Positions 1 to 11,578 of a DNA stretch of 64,000 nucleotides are shown here, piece after piece. Location: positions 53,625,798 to 53,689,797 of the forward strand of contig OX326957.1 of NCBI GenBank assembly GCA_946800325.1. Reading direction: 5' to 3'. The stretch is from Luzula sylvatica. Lineage: Eukaryota; Streptophyta; Magnoliopsida; Poales; Juncaceae. Position numbers and translations under genes: made by a program. How positions within the stretch are numbered: the stretch's first letter is position 1; the number at the start of each line of letters is the position of its first letter. The notes beneath the pieces were generated by a model. It ran no database searches. It was not told the DNA's origin and saw only the letters and a program-made list of their open reading frames with translations.

Positions 1-1726
1 TTTCATCCAATGAAGGAGGACTCGATGCAATGGATGCACAAGCCTTCTTCAAGGAATCATTTTCAATTTTAGAATTTTGAAGTTCGACTTTTAAGTGAGA
101 AATCTCGCTTTTTAAAGCTTGACACTCACATTTTGAAAAACCTTTAAATTCATTTATTTGAGATTTAAATGCCAAAATAGATAGTTCAAGAGAAGCTACC
201 TTATCCTTGAGAGCTTGTGTCGAGCTCTCAAGTTTACCCTCATTTCGTTGAGAGTTCCCATCATCCCTCAAGAACTCGTCACATGACTCAATTTCTAATT
301 TCAACGAGGGTGAATATTGAGGTCGATGTAATGATTCTATGTTAAGTATAGAGTCGATACGTACCTCATGACTTTGGTCATGTGTCGAGTTTGGAGTAGG
401 AGTAGAGGGTTCGACGTTGATGACCACGGGTGTGCGAGGTGTCGGAATGGGACCTCGTTCAACTCGGAGAGTTTGAATTGCCGCTTCCACCGCGCTCATT
501 GATGGAGGTTCGATCCTTACCATAAGTGCTAGGTTTGCGGTGTGTCGGTTTGATGGACCATCCGAGTCGGATGACGAGCTTGATCCGTCCGTTTCGCCCC
601 ACCTACAATCAACATTTGTTTTGTAAGCCTTTTTCTTTTTGTATTATTTACCTCTGTATTTTTGGCGATCTTCTCGGCCCTTGTCCTCGTGTCTCCTTTC
701 GTGTCGAGGTTCTCGCCTTTCCCGATCCTTTTGGTCAGCATCCCTTTTGGACCAACGGAAATTTTCGGGATGGAGCGTCCAACATGACTCCATCATGTGT
801 CCACTTTTCTTGCACCAAAAGCAATGGAGCTTTAGCCCCTTTTGTTTCCGATTCTCGTTGAATCGTTTTTCATCTCTTTGCCATTCTAATAGTCGTCGGG
901 TTAGATCGTCTATCTCATTGTCCTCATTGCTCACGTTTACGGCGGGCAAAGCTACGGCTTTGGATCGAGAGGTAGGTGTGGCGATTCCATATTCCTCATC
1001 GAGTTGCTTGTGTCGAATCTCGAAATTTCGGAATTGACTTACCAATTCTTCGGGAGTGAGATCTTGTGAGGCGACCGCCGTACCTAAAGGTACACGTAAA
1101 GATTCCCAACTACGGGGCATAGCTTGAAGCAATCTAGCAATAATTCTATCATCGGTGAGATGTGCATTTTGGGTGGCATATCGGGTTTTGAGTACATTTA
1201 TTTTTGCCCAAATTACGTCAACCGACTCGCCCTCAATCATACGGAGATTGTTAAATTCTTGTTCAAGTCCGATGATATTTGTTCTCCTCATTTGAGATGC
1301 TCCCTCGTATCTCTCATTGAGCATACGCTACATTTCATATGAGTTTTCACAATGATCCACTAGAGATCCGATAGAACTAATCACATTATTTAGTATCAAG
1401 TTTTGAGCGTATATATCATTAGTTCCATCGTATCAAGTTTTGAGCGTATATATCATTAGTTCCACTAGAGATTCTCCCTCGTATCTATCTTCTCTAGTTT
1501 GGGCAGGGTAGGTTATGTTACCGGCATTGTCGATATCTTGGACTAAAACAAAGCCTCATAACACTACCTTGTCGAGCCCTTGGAGAGCGAATGCATTCAA
1601 CATGCATTTCTTCCAAGAACTCCAATTGGTTCCATCCAACTCACGTGAGTTTGAGATGTTTGATTTGGGGACGGTATTTATCGGATTTGTTGATGAAGTT
1701 TGTACGATTGGGTTAAGTTCGGCCAT
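1..1726 (-). pseudogene. Copia-type gag, broken, runs off the window start
   Basis: Decayed copy of the gag that is intact at 48653-51007; the two align along most of their length. The start codon is at 1726-1724, just inside the PBS. The Gag middle region (UBN2-like) and one CCHC zinc knuckle (C-x2-C-x4-H-x4-C, near 820) can be read. Breaks seen: a TAG at 1330-1328 where the intact copy has TGG, a TAA at 646-644 where the intact copy has GAA, and a 37 bp direct duplication at 1394-1467. Gag would form the nucleocapsid and package element RNA. The pol and the other LTR would lie before position 1, so whether this element had pol cannot be seen. Confidence 0.85.
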
Positions 1727-1775
1727 TTGATCGTTAAGTACAAGTTATCCCTAATACTCTAAGAGATGGTTAGTA

Positions 1776-1793
1776 CCTTGCTCTGATACCAAT
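1776..1793 (-). other. Primer binding site, tRNA-iMet type
   Basis: Reverse complement reads TTGGTATCAGAGCAAGG, directly after the LTR end. TGGTATCAGAGC complements the 3' end of plant initiator tRNA-Met, the usual copia primer. It fixes element orientation as minus. Confidence 0.9.
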
Positions 1794-2376
1794 TGTTGTT
1801 TAATTCTAACCTAGAGGGGGGGTAAATTCGGTAATCTACCGTACAATTACTTTGTCTAATTACCTAATTTACTATGCGGAAATAATAATAATTTAAATGA
1901 AATAGATGATACCGGAAAAACACTTGAACACAAGATGTTTTTTAACGAAGTTCGGTAGGTGGTTGCTATGTAGCTTTAACTCACCCTTTACTCGCTTAAT
2001 TGACCGACTCAATTAGTTGCGAGTACCTACGTCTCCGGGAATGCCTTGTGCCTCTTTTTGGCGTTCGATTGAATTCCAACTCACTCGATTACAAGGTTTT
2101 GCCTAGATCGATTTACACGCTTTCTATCGATCTATAGCTAGGGCTCTTACAAGTTTATTGCACTAGCCTACTACACTTTTCACTAATCGAACTACGACGT
2201 GATCGATCACGTGAGTGGGAAACGATTAGTGGAGGGATATCGAACTTAGATCAATGATCTAGAAGGGTTTCTCAAAGCAATCAATGGATATAGCTTATCA
2301 CGGCTTTAGGGTTTTCTCTCAAGTGTATTAAATGTGTAATGAATGAACAAGTGAGAGAAAACTCCTTGAAGGTTTC

Positions 2377-2385
2377 TATTTATAC
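2377..2385 (-). promoter_or_regulatory. LTR TATA box
   Basis: TATAAATAG on the minus strand, between the dyad array (U3) and the conserved U5-side block. It predicts transcription toward gag. Confidence 0.65.
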
Positions 2386-2414
2386 TCTCTATAGAAACCC
2401 TACAGGAAATTACT

Positions 2415-2728
2415 AGTTCGTTCGAACGCACAATATTTCGTTCTGAACGAACAGGTAATTTGAACTAGCCGTTTCAAATAACGCAATTGTACTTTTGACT
2501 GTCCGTTCGAACGAACAATGTGTACGTGCGAACGAACTCAATTATACATTGTTTTATGTCCAATTCCAGTATTGATGTTCGTCCAACGCACTTAACTTGT
2601 GAGTGAACGAACTGAGGGTTCGTTCGAACGAATACTTTGTTCGTTCGAACGCACACAATACTGTAATGAGGTTGGTTCAATCAAGTGATAGATTTTTGAA
2701 TATGTATCAAGTTCGTTCGAACGCACAC
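2415..2728. promoter_or_regulatory. Dyad array in U3, core TTCGAA
   Basis: About eight near-palindromes of the form CGTTCGAACG, with outer bases matching across the dyad (GTTCG..CGAAC or GTGCG..CGCAC). Most come in pairs about 22 bp centre to centre. The array ends roughly 30 bp upstream of the TATA box. Confidence 0.8.
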
Positions 2729-3020
2729 ACTACTGGATTGAACTCTTTGTTATTCGAACATGATTGCACTCGAGGTCTACTCGGTTTTTACCTATGGTTT
2801 ATTTGTGGCGAATCCCACTCACGGAAGGCTTCGACATCTTGATCCTTGATATGCTTCAAGGGCCTTCCTTCTAATCTTCTTTTCTTGTGCTTCTTGTGAC
2901 TTCGACGCTCTTCATCATCTTCGTGTTGTACCTGTGTTATCCTACACACTTTCTCGATGTATAAGTTAGTAATGACAGTGTTTTGAAATAATCAAACCAT
3001 TAGGAAATTTTGAACCAACA

Positions 3021-4742
3021 CATACATAATTTTAGATTTAGGCATCGCAATAATGAAGTTACTTGTCCAAAAACTTATTAATGCGGTTCAAAAAATCAGT
3101 TCTCATATTTTTCTAAGAATTTCAAAAATTGATGTGTAAAACGAGAAAAATAATCAATTTTCCTGTATTCCTTAAAAAACCCGTAATTAAATTCTAACAC
3201 AAGCAAATTTCTTATTTTTGAAAAAATTCACAAAAATGCAAAAAATAAAGTCTAAAACCTGTAAAAAAAAAGATTATCAAAAAAAATTTAAAATTTTGCC
3301 AAAATTGAACTCTAACATAAGCAAAATACTCAATTTTCATGTTTTTCTCAAAACCGATGTAATTGAACACTAACATGAACAATTTTTAATTTTTTTTAAA
3401 GAAATTTTCTAAAATCCAAAAAAATGAAGTCTGACACCTTCACCAAAATCAATTATCATATTTTTCAAAAAAACTGTCAAATTGAAGTCCGGCATGAACA
3501 AAATACTCAATTTTCAGTTTAAACTAAAAAGAACTATGTAATTTAAGACTAACACAAACAAATTTCTTTTTCTTTTTTCAAAATATTCTCAAAAATGAAA
3601 AACATAAAGTCGTTAACACCTTAAAAAATGAGTTATCCTGTTTTTTTTTAAAATGACAAAATTGAAATCCAACATGAGAAAAATACTAAATTTCCATGTT
3701 TTCTTCAAAAAACTCTGTAATCCAGGACCAACACAAGCAAATTTGTATATTTTTTCAAAAATTTCGCAAGAGTGCAAAAAACAAAGTCTAACACCTTAAA
3801 AAAAATCAATTCTCAATGTTTCTAAAAAAAATGCCAAAATAGAAGTCTAACATGAGAAAAATACTCGATTTTCATATTTTGCTTAAACATATCCGTAATT
3901 AAAGACTAACACAAGCAGATTACTATTTTTTTACGAAAAATGGAAAAATGCAAAAAATGATGTATGCCTGCAAATAGATAAATCATCATATTTTCAGGAA
4001 AAAAAATTGCAAAATTAGAAGTTTAACATAAGCGAAAAGACAATTTTCATGTTTTCCTAAAAAAACTTCGTAATTGAAGACTAACACAAGGATATTTCTA
4101 TATTTTTAAAAAAATTCACAAACATGTAAAAATTGAAGTCTAACCACCTTTAAAAAAATTAATTGTCCTATTATTCTAAAAAAATTAGAAAACTTAATTC
4201 TAACAAGAGAAAACAATTTTCATGTCTCCTCAAAAAATTCTGTAATTGAAGACAAGCACATTCAAATACACAATTGAAGTCTTACACCTTTAAAAAAATG
4301 TAATTATCATATTTTTCAAAAATTATTCCAAAATTGAAGTATTAGACGGGCAAGATAAATAATTTTAATGTTTTCCTCAAAAACTCTGTAATTGAAAATG
4401 AACACGAGCAAATTTTTATTTTTTTCAAAAAAAATTGAAAAATTGCAAAAGAGGAAGTCTAATTAATACCTTCAAAAAAATAAATTATAATTTTTTTCTT
4501 AAAATGCAAAAAAATGAAATCTAGCGTGTGCAAAATATTCAATTTTCGTATTTTTCTTCAAAAAAATATGTAATTGAAGACAACATAAGGAAATTTCTAG
4601 TTTTTTCAAAACATTCACACAAATGCAAATATTGAAGTCTAACACCTACAAAAAAATCAGCTATTTCGCCTAAATGTAAAAAATGAAGTCTAACGACCAA
4701 AATAATCAATTAATTTTTTTTTTAATTCCAAAATTGATGTCG
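3021..4742. repeat. Degenerate AT-rich satellite, ~60 bp subunits in a ~178 bp trimer
   Basis: Three subunit types alternate. One carries GAAGTCTAACACC, one GAAGTCTAACATGAGC and one GAAGACTAACACAAGC, each followed by an A/T-rich stretch. The third type recurs near 3190, 3365, 3545, 3724, 3902, 4076, 4247, 4388 and 4567, so the higher-order period is mostly 171-180 bp, with one shorter interval. About nine to ten trimer copies are present, with many substitutions and small indels. No coding potential was seen. Confidence 0.8.
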
Positions 4743-4744
4743 AA

Positions 4745-5170
4745 CATGAGCTGTTTGGAATCGTTGTCCCAGACTCCGCGCAACAGAAGAGCGGTAGCGA
4801 AACGGTTCCCATAATCCAAGATCACGCCATACCTCGCGAAATTGATCACGAACGAAGGGTTGGTACGCTAGTTCTACGCTTCTAGTTCTCCTTGTGCCTT
4901 CACTCCGGTGTCGAGTTGTGTGGAAATGAGACGCACGCGTTGCCGGAGTGGAAAGCATGATTGAAAGCATGACGTAAGAACATGACGGAAGATACGCTTC
5001 AACCCTTCGTTCACCATCAATTTGGTGTGGTATGGTTGCATATTATTCCATATTTGTACGCTCGAATCAACGGCGGGATCTTGTGGATTGGGAACAGGAC
5101 CCAGTTCCTCATCATCTGTGTGGGACGTGGGGTCGGCAAATTCCCTACACATACCAGTGTGAGTACACAG
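4745..5170. repeat. Two inverted U5 fragments of lineage II LTRs
   Basis: 4905-5170 resembles 6010-6250 of the LTR at 5240 in plus orientation; both carry the words GACGCACGCGTTGCCGGAGT and CACCATCAATTTGGTG. 4745-4905 carries the same U5-type sequence in the opposite orientation. The pieces face each other as an imperfect inverted repeat. Short ORFs here are chance products. Confidence 0.6.
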
Positions 5171-5239
5171 CTTTCCTAGACATGTATGGTTGTCTCCACA
5201 AACATCATACTAGGGACTACAATTACAATGACATCTTCT

Positions 5240-6252
5240 TGAAGGAAATACAGTTTTGGATCAACGGTAAATTTGTACATATAAGGATATATGAACATAA
5301 GTGTTCATGAAATGCATAATAAAATTATGCAAAGTTAAGTTCAGAGAGTGGTTCATTCGAATGAATCTTAGGGTCTGTTCGAATGAATCTTAGGGTCCGT
5401 TCAAACGGAGTACTACGAATGTGATTTGGAATTAACACATAAATGAGACAGAGAGTGGTTCGTTCGAACCAATCATAGGTTCCGTTCGAACGGACCACAT
5501 CGAGTATAAAAGTGTTTTATACAGACTCATTCCACATAGTGGTTCGTTCCAGCGGACTGGGACAGTTCGTTCGAACGAACATTGAATGTGTATATCGGAT
5601 ATACACAACCTTTGAACCAATCATTATCCTATGAAAATATAAATAGGATGGTTCTCTCTCCTCTAATTAAGCAATCAGTCTAGATTCATTCTAACAAGTG
5701 TGTCCAATAGTTGGAACAAGAGAAAGAGAGAAAGAGAGAAAGAGGAGAAAACAGATTTTCTTCATTAGAGAACGTGATTGATCGGATCAAGCAAGTTCAC
5801 ACACGCTTCGTCTAGGCATTTGCGTGTGTGATCGAGAGACTACAACTCACGGTGGATACGCGTAGAAGAGTTCACGTTTGTGACTCTCAATTGTGAACAA
5901 ACTGAAATTAAGGTTTGAGCGAAATAGTTTATGTTACTCACAACAAGGAGGAGAACGAGTCTGGAGGAGTCGAGACGAGAAGTACGCACGTGAGACGGAA
6001 GGAAAACCACAACGGTGTCGAGTCGTGTGATATGGGACGCACGCGTTGCCGGAGTGGATTGTACGAAGAAGACGATGGAAGAAAACGACCAACCCTTCAT
6101 CCACCATCAATTTGGTGCGGTATGGTTGTATATTACTTCTTCCATGATTCGCATGCTTGGAATCGATGACGGTGTCCTCGAAATTAGGGAAAAGACTCCG
6201 CTCCGCGTTCCTCATCAGCTGCGCGGGGTGCGGGACCGGGGATTTCCCAACA
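5240..6252 (+). mobile_element. LTR of a copia element (lineage II), 1013 bp
   Basis: Begins TGAAGGAAATACAG, ends CCCAACA, and is followed by a PBS. The dyad array lies at 5345-5582 and the TATA box (TATAAATAG) at 5638-5646. A GA-rich leader follows near 5720-5750. The U5 side matches the inverted fragments at 4745-5170 and, more distantly, the LTRs at 17787 and 22018. The internal region is cut off near 6382, so this is a truncated element. Confidence 0.8.
5345..5582. promoter_or_regulatory. Dyad array in U3, core TTCGAA
   Basis: Around seven dyads, some decayed (GTTCATTCGAATGAAT, TTCCGTTCGAACGGAC, GTTCGTTCGAACGAAC). The array sits about 55 bp upstream of the TATA box. Confidence 0.75.
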
Positions 6253-6382
6253 GTGGTATCAGAGCAACTGCCATCGATTCGAGTGTGGAATTGCATAGTC
6301 GTATAAGTGTTATATGCATGTGTGTAAAATTTACGCACTTTTGCATGAATTTAGATATTTAGAAGTTCAATTTCGATTAAAA
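6253..6382 (+). other. PBS and truncated leader
   Basis: GTGGTATCAGAGC directly follows the LTR, the tRNA-iMet primer site. The next 110 bp resemble the leader after the LTR at 22018. Similarity then stops. Confidence 0.7.
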
Positions 6383-6385
6383 TCA

Positions 6386-6716
6386 CCAGTAGAATTCATA
6401 TGGCGAAGAGGAAGAAGAAGAGATAATTTCTTAATACTTGTTTTATTTCTATTTCTGTTATCTCTTACAAGCACAAATAGAACTCTATTTATAGGATAAA
6501 TGGTTCATGTATACATGAATCACATTAAATCATAATCATTAACTCACATTAATTCTCAAGTACATGATTCATAATTCTCAGTAATAGATACATATATTAC
6601 AACTATCAAGAGGAACATAATTTTTTACCTTTCACATACCATGCATCTAATTAATTAAGTTTACTATATATATTTAACACCTATGATGTTGATTGGGTAA
6701 GGTACCTTGACGATAG
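6386..6716 (-). other. Possible LTR fragment, unassigned
   Basis: The minus strand has a TATA-like TATAAATAGAG near 6495-6485, followed by a leader-like tract with AAATAGAAATAAAAC and a TCTTCTTCTTCCTCTTC pyrimidine run, as in copia LTRs. I could not fix its ends or find a TSD. The copia element at 6722 is inserted at its right side. Confidence 0.3.
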
Positions 6717-6721
6717 CAGAT

Positions 6722-6995
6722 TGTAAGAAGATAAAGAGAGAAACAATTTTACTGAAAAACTTTTTGTTTCTATTTCAATTGAATTGATTACATGCTCAAG
6801 CTTCTATATTTATACTGAAAGATAAAGATACAAGAAGCATATTCTTTTCTAACTAATCCACTGAATGAGCGACACCTCATTACTGACTCTCCTACTTAAG
6901 ACAAAATAAGGTAGTGATGGAGTCGTCTCCATTGCAACAACTTCTGAAGGTGTCCAGTGAGCATAATGACTGGAGACGTCCAGTGACCATTAACA
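6722..6995 (-). repeat. 3' LTR of the copia element, 274 bp
   Basis: Plus-strand ends are TGTAAGAAG and CATTAACA. The last codons of pol overlap it by a few bases (stop TAA at 6992-6990). Confidence 0.93.
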
Positions 6996-9900
6996 TGCCC
7001 CCTCAAGCGAGACTGGGGGAGAGACCACAGTGAGCTTGATGCGAAGCTCCATAAAACGATTTGTAGGTAAACCCTTGGTGAAAACATCAGCAATTTGCGA
7101 AGAGGAGCTGATAAAGGAGACACGTAAATGCTTGAGATTGATTCTTTCACGCACAAAATGAAAATCCACTTCAATATGCTTAGTGCGGGAATGAAAAACC
7201 GGATTCGATGCCAAGAATGTAGCTCCTAGGTTATCACACCATAGAACAGGGATCGAGAAAGAAGGTAACTGAAGCTCTTGAAGAAGAGATTGGATCCATA
7301 GGAGTTCCATTGTCGCCATAGCCATGCTCTGGTACTCAGCCTCAGTACTGGATTTAGTGACAGTAGGATGCTTTTTACAATTCCAGGAAATAAGATTGGA
7401 TCCGAGATATACACAAAAAGTTGTAGTGGAATGCCGATCGTCAGGGCAATTTGTCCAATCGGTATCGCAATAAGTGTTAATGATAAGATCCGAGTTAGAA
7501 GACAGGAAAAGACCTTGATCTCATGTTCCTTTCAGATAGCGTAAAAGCCGCTTCCCAGCACACCAATGGATCTCAGTTGGCGCTTGCATAAACTGAGCAC
7601 ATTTGTTAACAGCGTAGCTAATGTCTGGGCGAGTAATGGTTAAGTATTGCAATCCACCAATGATACTTCTGTACAAGAAAGGATCAGAGAGAGGAGTGCC
7701 TGAGAATTTTGAGAGTTGTTCGGTAGAGGAGATAGGGGTTTTAACGGGCTTTGCATTTTCCATGTGGGCTTTTGCTAGAAGAGAATCAATATAGTGAGTT
7801 TGGGTTAGGTAAAGGCCCGTTTTAGAAAAAGTGGCATGTAAACCCAAAAACAAATGAATGGACCCGAGGTCCTTGAGCTTAAATCGCATGTTGAGATCCG
7901 ATATTAATTGCTGCATAGCTAACGGATTTGAACCCGTTACTAAAATATCATCCACATATACCAATAAGAAAAGAGATTCACCATTGCTGAGACGAAGAAA
8001 CAGGGATGAATCGGAATGCGATGGAACAAGATCAAATTCACTCAGAGTAGAGCGAAGCATTTGAAATCAAGCGCGCGGCGCCTGTTTTAAGCCATATAGC
8101 TCTTTTTTGAGTAAGCAAACATGATCAGGATAAAGCGAATTGATGAAACCAGGAGGTTGCTTCATGAAAACTTGTTCTTCGAGATTGCCATTGAGAAAGG
8201 CATTTTGAACATCAAGTTGGTTAATTTGCCATCCTTTTGAAAGCGCAACGGTAAGAATGATACGAATAGTAGTTGGCTTGACTACCGGACTGAACGTATC
8301 GAAATAATCAACCCCTTCATCCTGGCTGAAACCTTGAGCAACCAAACGAGCCTTGAAACGCTCAATTGATCCATCAGATTTGCGTTTAATATGATAAACC
8401 CATTTGGAGCCGATAATCTTTCGATCAGCAGGTGGGGGAACAAGTATCCAGGTTTGATTTGTTGCTAAGGCGTCGAGCTCAGTCGCCATAGCATCACGCC
8501 AATGTGCAGACCTATTTGCACTAGAGAAGCAAGTGGGCTCAACATGATAAGGGAATTGACGAATTTTGCGCGTGTTATCTCTATTTCGAGTTATCATGGG
8601 TTGGAGAGGAACATTGGGAGAAGAAGATGAAGATGTGGGTGATTGTGAGTCGGAGGAAGACACGGGTGACGTGGAGATAGGAGATTGGAGAGGGACAGGA
8701 TTTTCTGATTGGGGAGATAGAGGCTCATTAATAGGAGAAATGGGCTCTAATGGGCCATGTATAGGAGACAGCCCAGGAGTAGTGAGCTCAACAGGTTTAG
8801 TTGAAGGAAAAATGATAAGAGGAGAATGGATCTTCTCAACAGGCAGTGAGAGGAAGATTTGGAAGAAGAGAAATGTTGAAAAGGAAAGGATTGTTCATTA
8901 AAAGATACATTACGAGATATGTATACTTTATTGGTAGGAAGATGAACACATTTGTAACCTTTATAAGTAGTTGAGTAACCAAGAAAGACACATGGCACTG
9001 ATCGAGAATCAAGCTTAGATGAAACATAAGGCTTAATATTAGGAAAGCAGAGACAACCTAGAACGCGAAGGAAATTATAATCTGGTTTCTTATGGAATAA
9101 CTTTTCAAATGGAGAGATGCGAGGTGATGCAATTGGAGGAATACGATTAATTAGAAAGACAATGCTGAGAAAAATATCTTCCCAGTAATCATGAGGAATA
9201 AATGCCTTGATCATGGTGGATAGGGATAACTCAATGATATTTCGATGTTTTCGTTCAGACAATCCGTTTTGTTGGGGAGTATATGGACAAGAAATTTGAT
9301 AGTGAATTTGTGGAAAATGATTGATGATAGGCTTGTACTCAGTGCCACCATCAATCTGAAGAGTTTGAATGGAAAGAGACAAGGGATTTTCGACATACAA
9401 TTTGAATTTGATAAAACATTTAAGACTTCATCTTAAGATTTAAGAAAGTATATCCATACAAATTTCGTGTAATCATCAATAAACAAAACATAGTAACGAG
9501 AGCCCTGACTAGACAAGCAAGAGGAGGGACCCCACAAATAAGAATGAACTAATTCGAGAGGTCTGGTAGAGCGAGAGGAAGCTGATGTGTATGTTAATTG
9601 CTTGACTTTGCCTTGTCAGCACTCATCACAGAAACTTAATTTGCTGAGCGAAGAAGAAAGTTGAGCAGACTGAATTAAGAAGGAAACTGTAGAAGAGCAA
9701 GCGTGACCTAATCGATGATGCCATAGATCAGCAGAAACTCTTTGAGCGGAGTGTACAGAGATTGAAGAAGAAATAGAAGCAGCCCTAATTGTATAAAGAT
9801 CATTAACAAGAGGGGCCTGAAGTATAAGCTGATTGGTTGTGCGATCCTTGATAAGACAAAAGGCAGAAGAGAATTCAATCAGTATAGAATTATCAGCAAG

Positions 9901-11250
9901 CAATTTTGAGACATTAAGCCAATTGCGAGATAATTTGGGAACAACAAGTATATCATTAAGAGTAAGCAAAAAGGAGGAAGATGATTGTAATTGAGAAGAG
10001 CCAGTATGAGAGATTATTAAACCTTGACCGTTAGCAATGTGAACTTGATCCGAGCCGGCATATGGATTGGATTGAGAGAGAACATTAAGATCATTAGTCA
10101 CATGGTGTGTAGCTCCATTGTCTAAAGACCATTCAACCGGCGGAGCAGAGGCAACATTTGAAGGAGACGGATTTGCTATGAGAGCCTGAGCTTGAGGTTG
10201 AGACTGTTGTTGATCTTGAGGAGGAGGTGGTTGGATATTCTGATTGAAGCGATCCCAGCAGCGAAGCGCCATGTGGCCAATACGGCCACAGACCTGACAC
10301 TTTGGTCCACGACCCCGCCCTCAACCACGTCCATATCCCGGACTAGAGTTGTACTGATGAGATGGATTGGTATTGGGTTGATTTTGATTTTGACGAGGAG
10401 AGAAATAGGGACGAAAATTAGTTTGTGGGCCGGGATATTGATGTTGTTGATAAGAGGGTCTGATAATAGGATTGGATGGATGTGAGTATCTTAATCCATA
10501 AGATGGATGGGGATGAGTGGAGACAGCATTAACAAGAGGAGGAGTATTTTGTTGTTCAAGAAGAAGTTCATGGCTGCGAAGAAAGCCGATGAGTTCAGGC
10601 AGTGGAATGGGAGTAGATCTGGTCGTAACAGTGGCAACAAACGTATTATAAGCTGACCCAAGACCATAAAGAATGGAGAGAGTGAGATCGAGTTCACTAT
10701 CGGGAGATCCAATCGACGCGAGACGATCGGCGATAGACTGCATCTGTTTTACATATTCATCGCAACTAAGAGAGTTTTTCTTGAGGGTGTGAAGCTTTGC
10801 TTTGAGTTCCATGACATGAGCCATGGTTTGAGATGTATATGTGGCATGAAGATTCTGCCAGAGTTCAAAAGCAATTTTGCAATTAAGAAATTGGGAAAGG
10901 ACAGATTCAGTTAAAGAGGAAATTAACCATCCAAGCAGAAATTGGTCTTGCCTACGCCATTGATGGAAGAGAGGATTAAGAGCAGGAGTTGCGGTGGACG
11001 AGGAAGCAAGAATAAATTGAGGGGGTGGTGGTAAAGAGCCATCGACATAACCAATTAGATCGTACGCGAGATGAATTGGTTGAATTTGAGATTTTCAAAG
11101 AAGAAAATTAGTTGAATCAAGCTTAAAAGGGATCTGATGGGTGAAAGTGGTGGTTCAAACATCTGAAGAGAATAATGGAGACGGAGACTGAGAAGTGGGA
11201 TTGTTTAGAAAATGAGTATTGGTGGTTTGTGCAGAAAGTGGATATGCCAT
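6990..11250 (-). pseudogene. Copia gag-pol polyprotein, inactivated
   Basis: The start codon is at 11250. The zinc knuckle CQVCGRIGHMALRC is at 10299-10258. The protease motif reads Asp-Asn-Gly (10122-10114), where the family has Asp-Ser/Thr-Gly. A GAG-pre-integrase motif (LWHHRLGH) follows, then integrase with FIDDY near 9470 and DGGTEY near 9350, and reverse transcriptase with YVDD at 7958-7947. RNase H with the tail motif IADVFTKG ends near 7080. Seven in-frame stops are visible at 11157, 11097, 10323, 9618, 9435, 8069 and 7523 (first base, minus strand). Six are TGA, in contexts where CGA or TGG would be expected. Two frameshifts lie near 9400-9430 and between 8870 and 8660. It cannot supply its own enzymes. 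Confidence 0.92.
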
Positions 11251-11299
11251 GATAGAGGAATCGGAGGTAGTTGTTAAGCTTTAATGGCCTCTGATACCA

Positions 11300-11573
11300 T
11301 GTAAGAAGATAAAGAGAGAAACAATTTTACTGAAAAACTTTTTGTTTCTATTTCAATTGAATTGATTACATGCTCAAGCTTCTATATTTATACTGAAAGG
11401 TAAAGATACAAGAAGCATATTCTTTTCTAACTAATCCACTGAATGAGCGACACCTCATTACTGACTCTCCTACTTAAGACAAAATAAGGTAGTGATGGAG
11501 TCGTCTCCATTGCAACAACTTCTGAAGGTGTTCAGTGAGCATAATGACTGGAGACGTTCAGTGACCATTAACA
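11300..11573 (-). repeat. 5' LTR of the copia element, 274 bp
   Basis: Pair of 6722-6995 with three transitions between them. It is flanked by the PBS at 11286-11299 and TSD CAGAT at 11574-11578. Confidence 0.93.
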
Positions 11574-11578
11574 CAGAT

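Larger units (their letters stand above)
1794..3020 (-). mobile_element. 5' LTR of a copia element (lineage I), 1227 bp
   Basis: The minus strand begins TGTTGGTTCAAAATTTCC and ends with ACAACA beside the PBS. It shares a block of about 170 bp near its 3' end (about 1940-2110) with the LTRs at 44378, 51075 and 59128, which makes them one lineage. The TATA box TATAAATAG lies at 2385-2377. U3, at higher coordinates, carries the dyad array. It is more diverged than the LTRs at 44378 and 51075, so this is an older copy. Confidence 0.85.
6722..11573 (-). mobile_element. Complete Ty1-copia element, RE1/Ale-like, 4852 bp
   Basis: Two 274 bp LTRs flank a full-length gag-pol region in copia order: gag, protease, integrase, reverse transcriptase, RNase H. 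The target duplication CAGAT is perfect (6717-6721 and 11574-11578). The PBS (TGGTATCAGAGGCC on the minus strand) adjoins the LTR at 11300, and the polypurine tract (CTTGAGGGGGCA) adjoins the LTR at 6995. The LTRs differ at three sites I could find, all transitions, so insertion is fairly recent. Coding capacity is lost (see the gag-pol entry). Compact size and short LTRs fit the RE1/Ale group; lineage assignment is by resemblance only. Confidence 0.93.
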
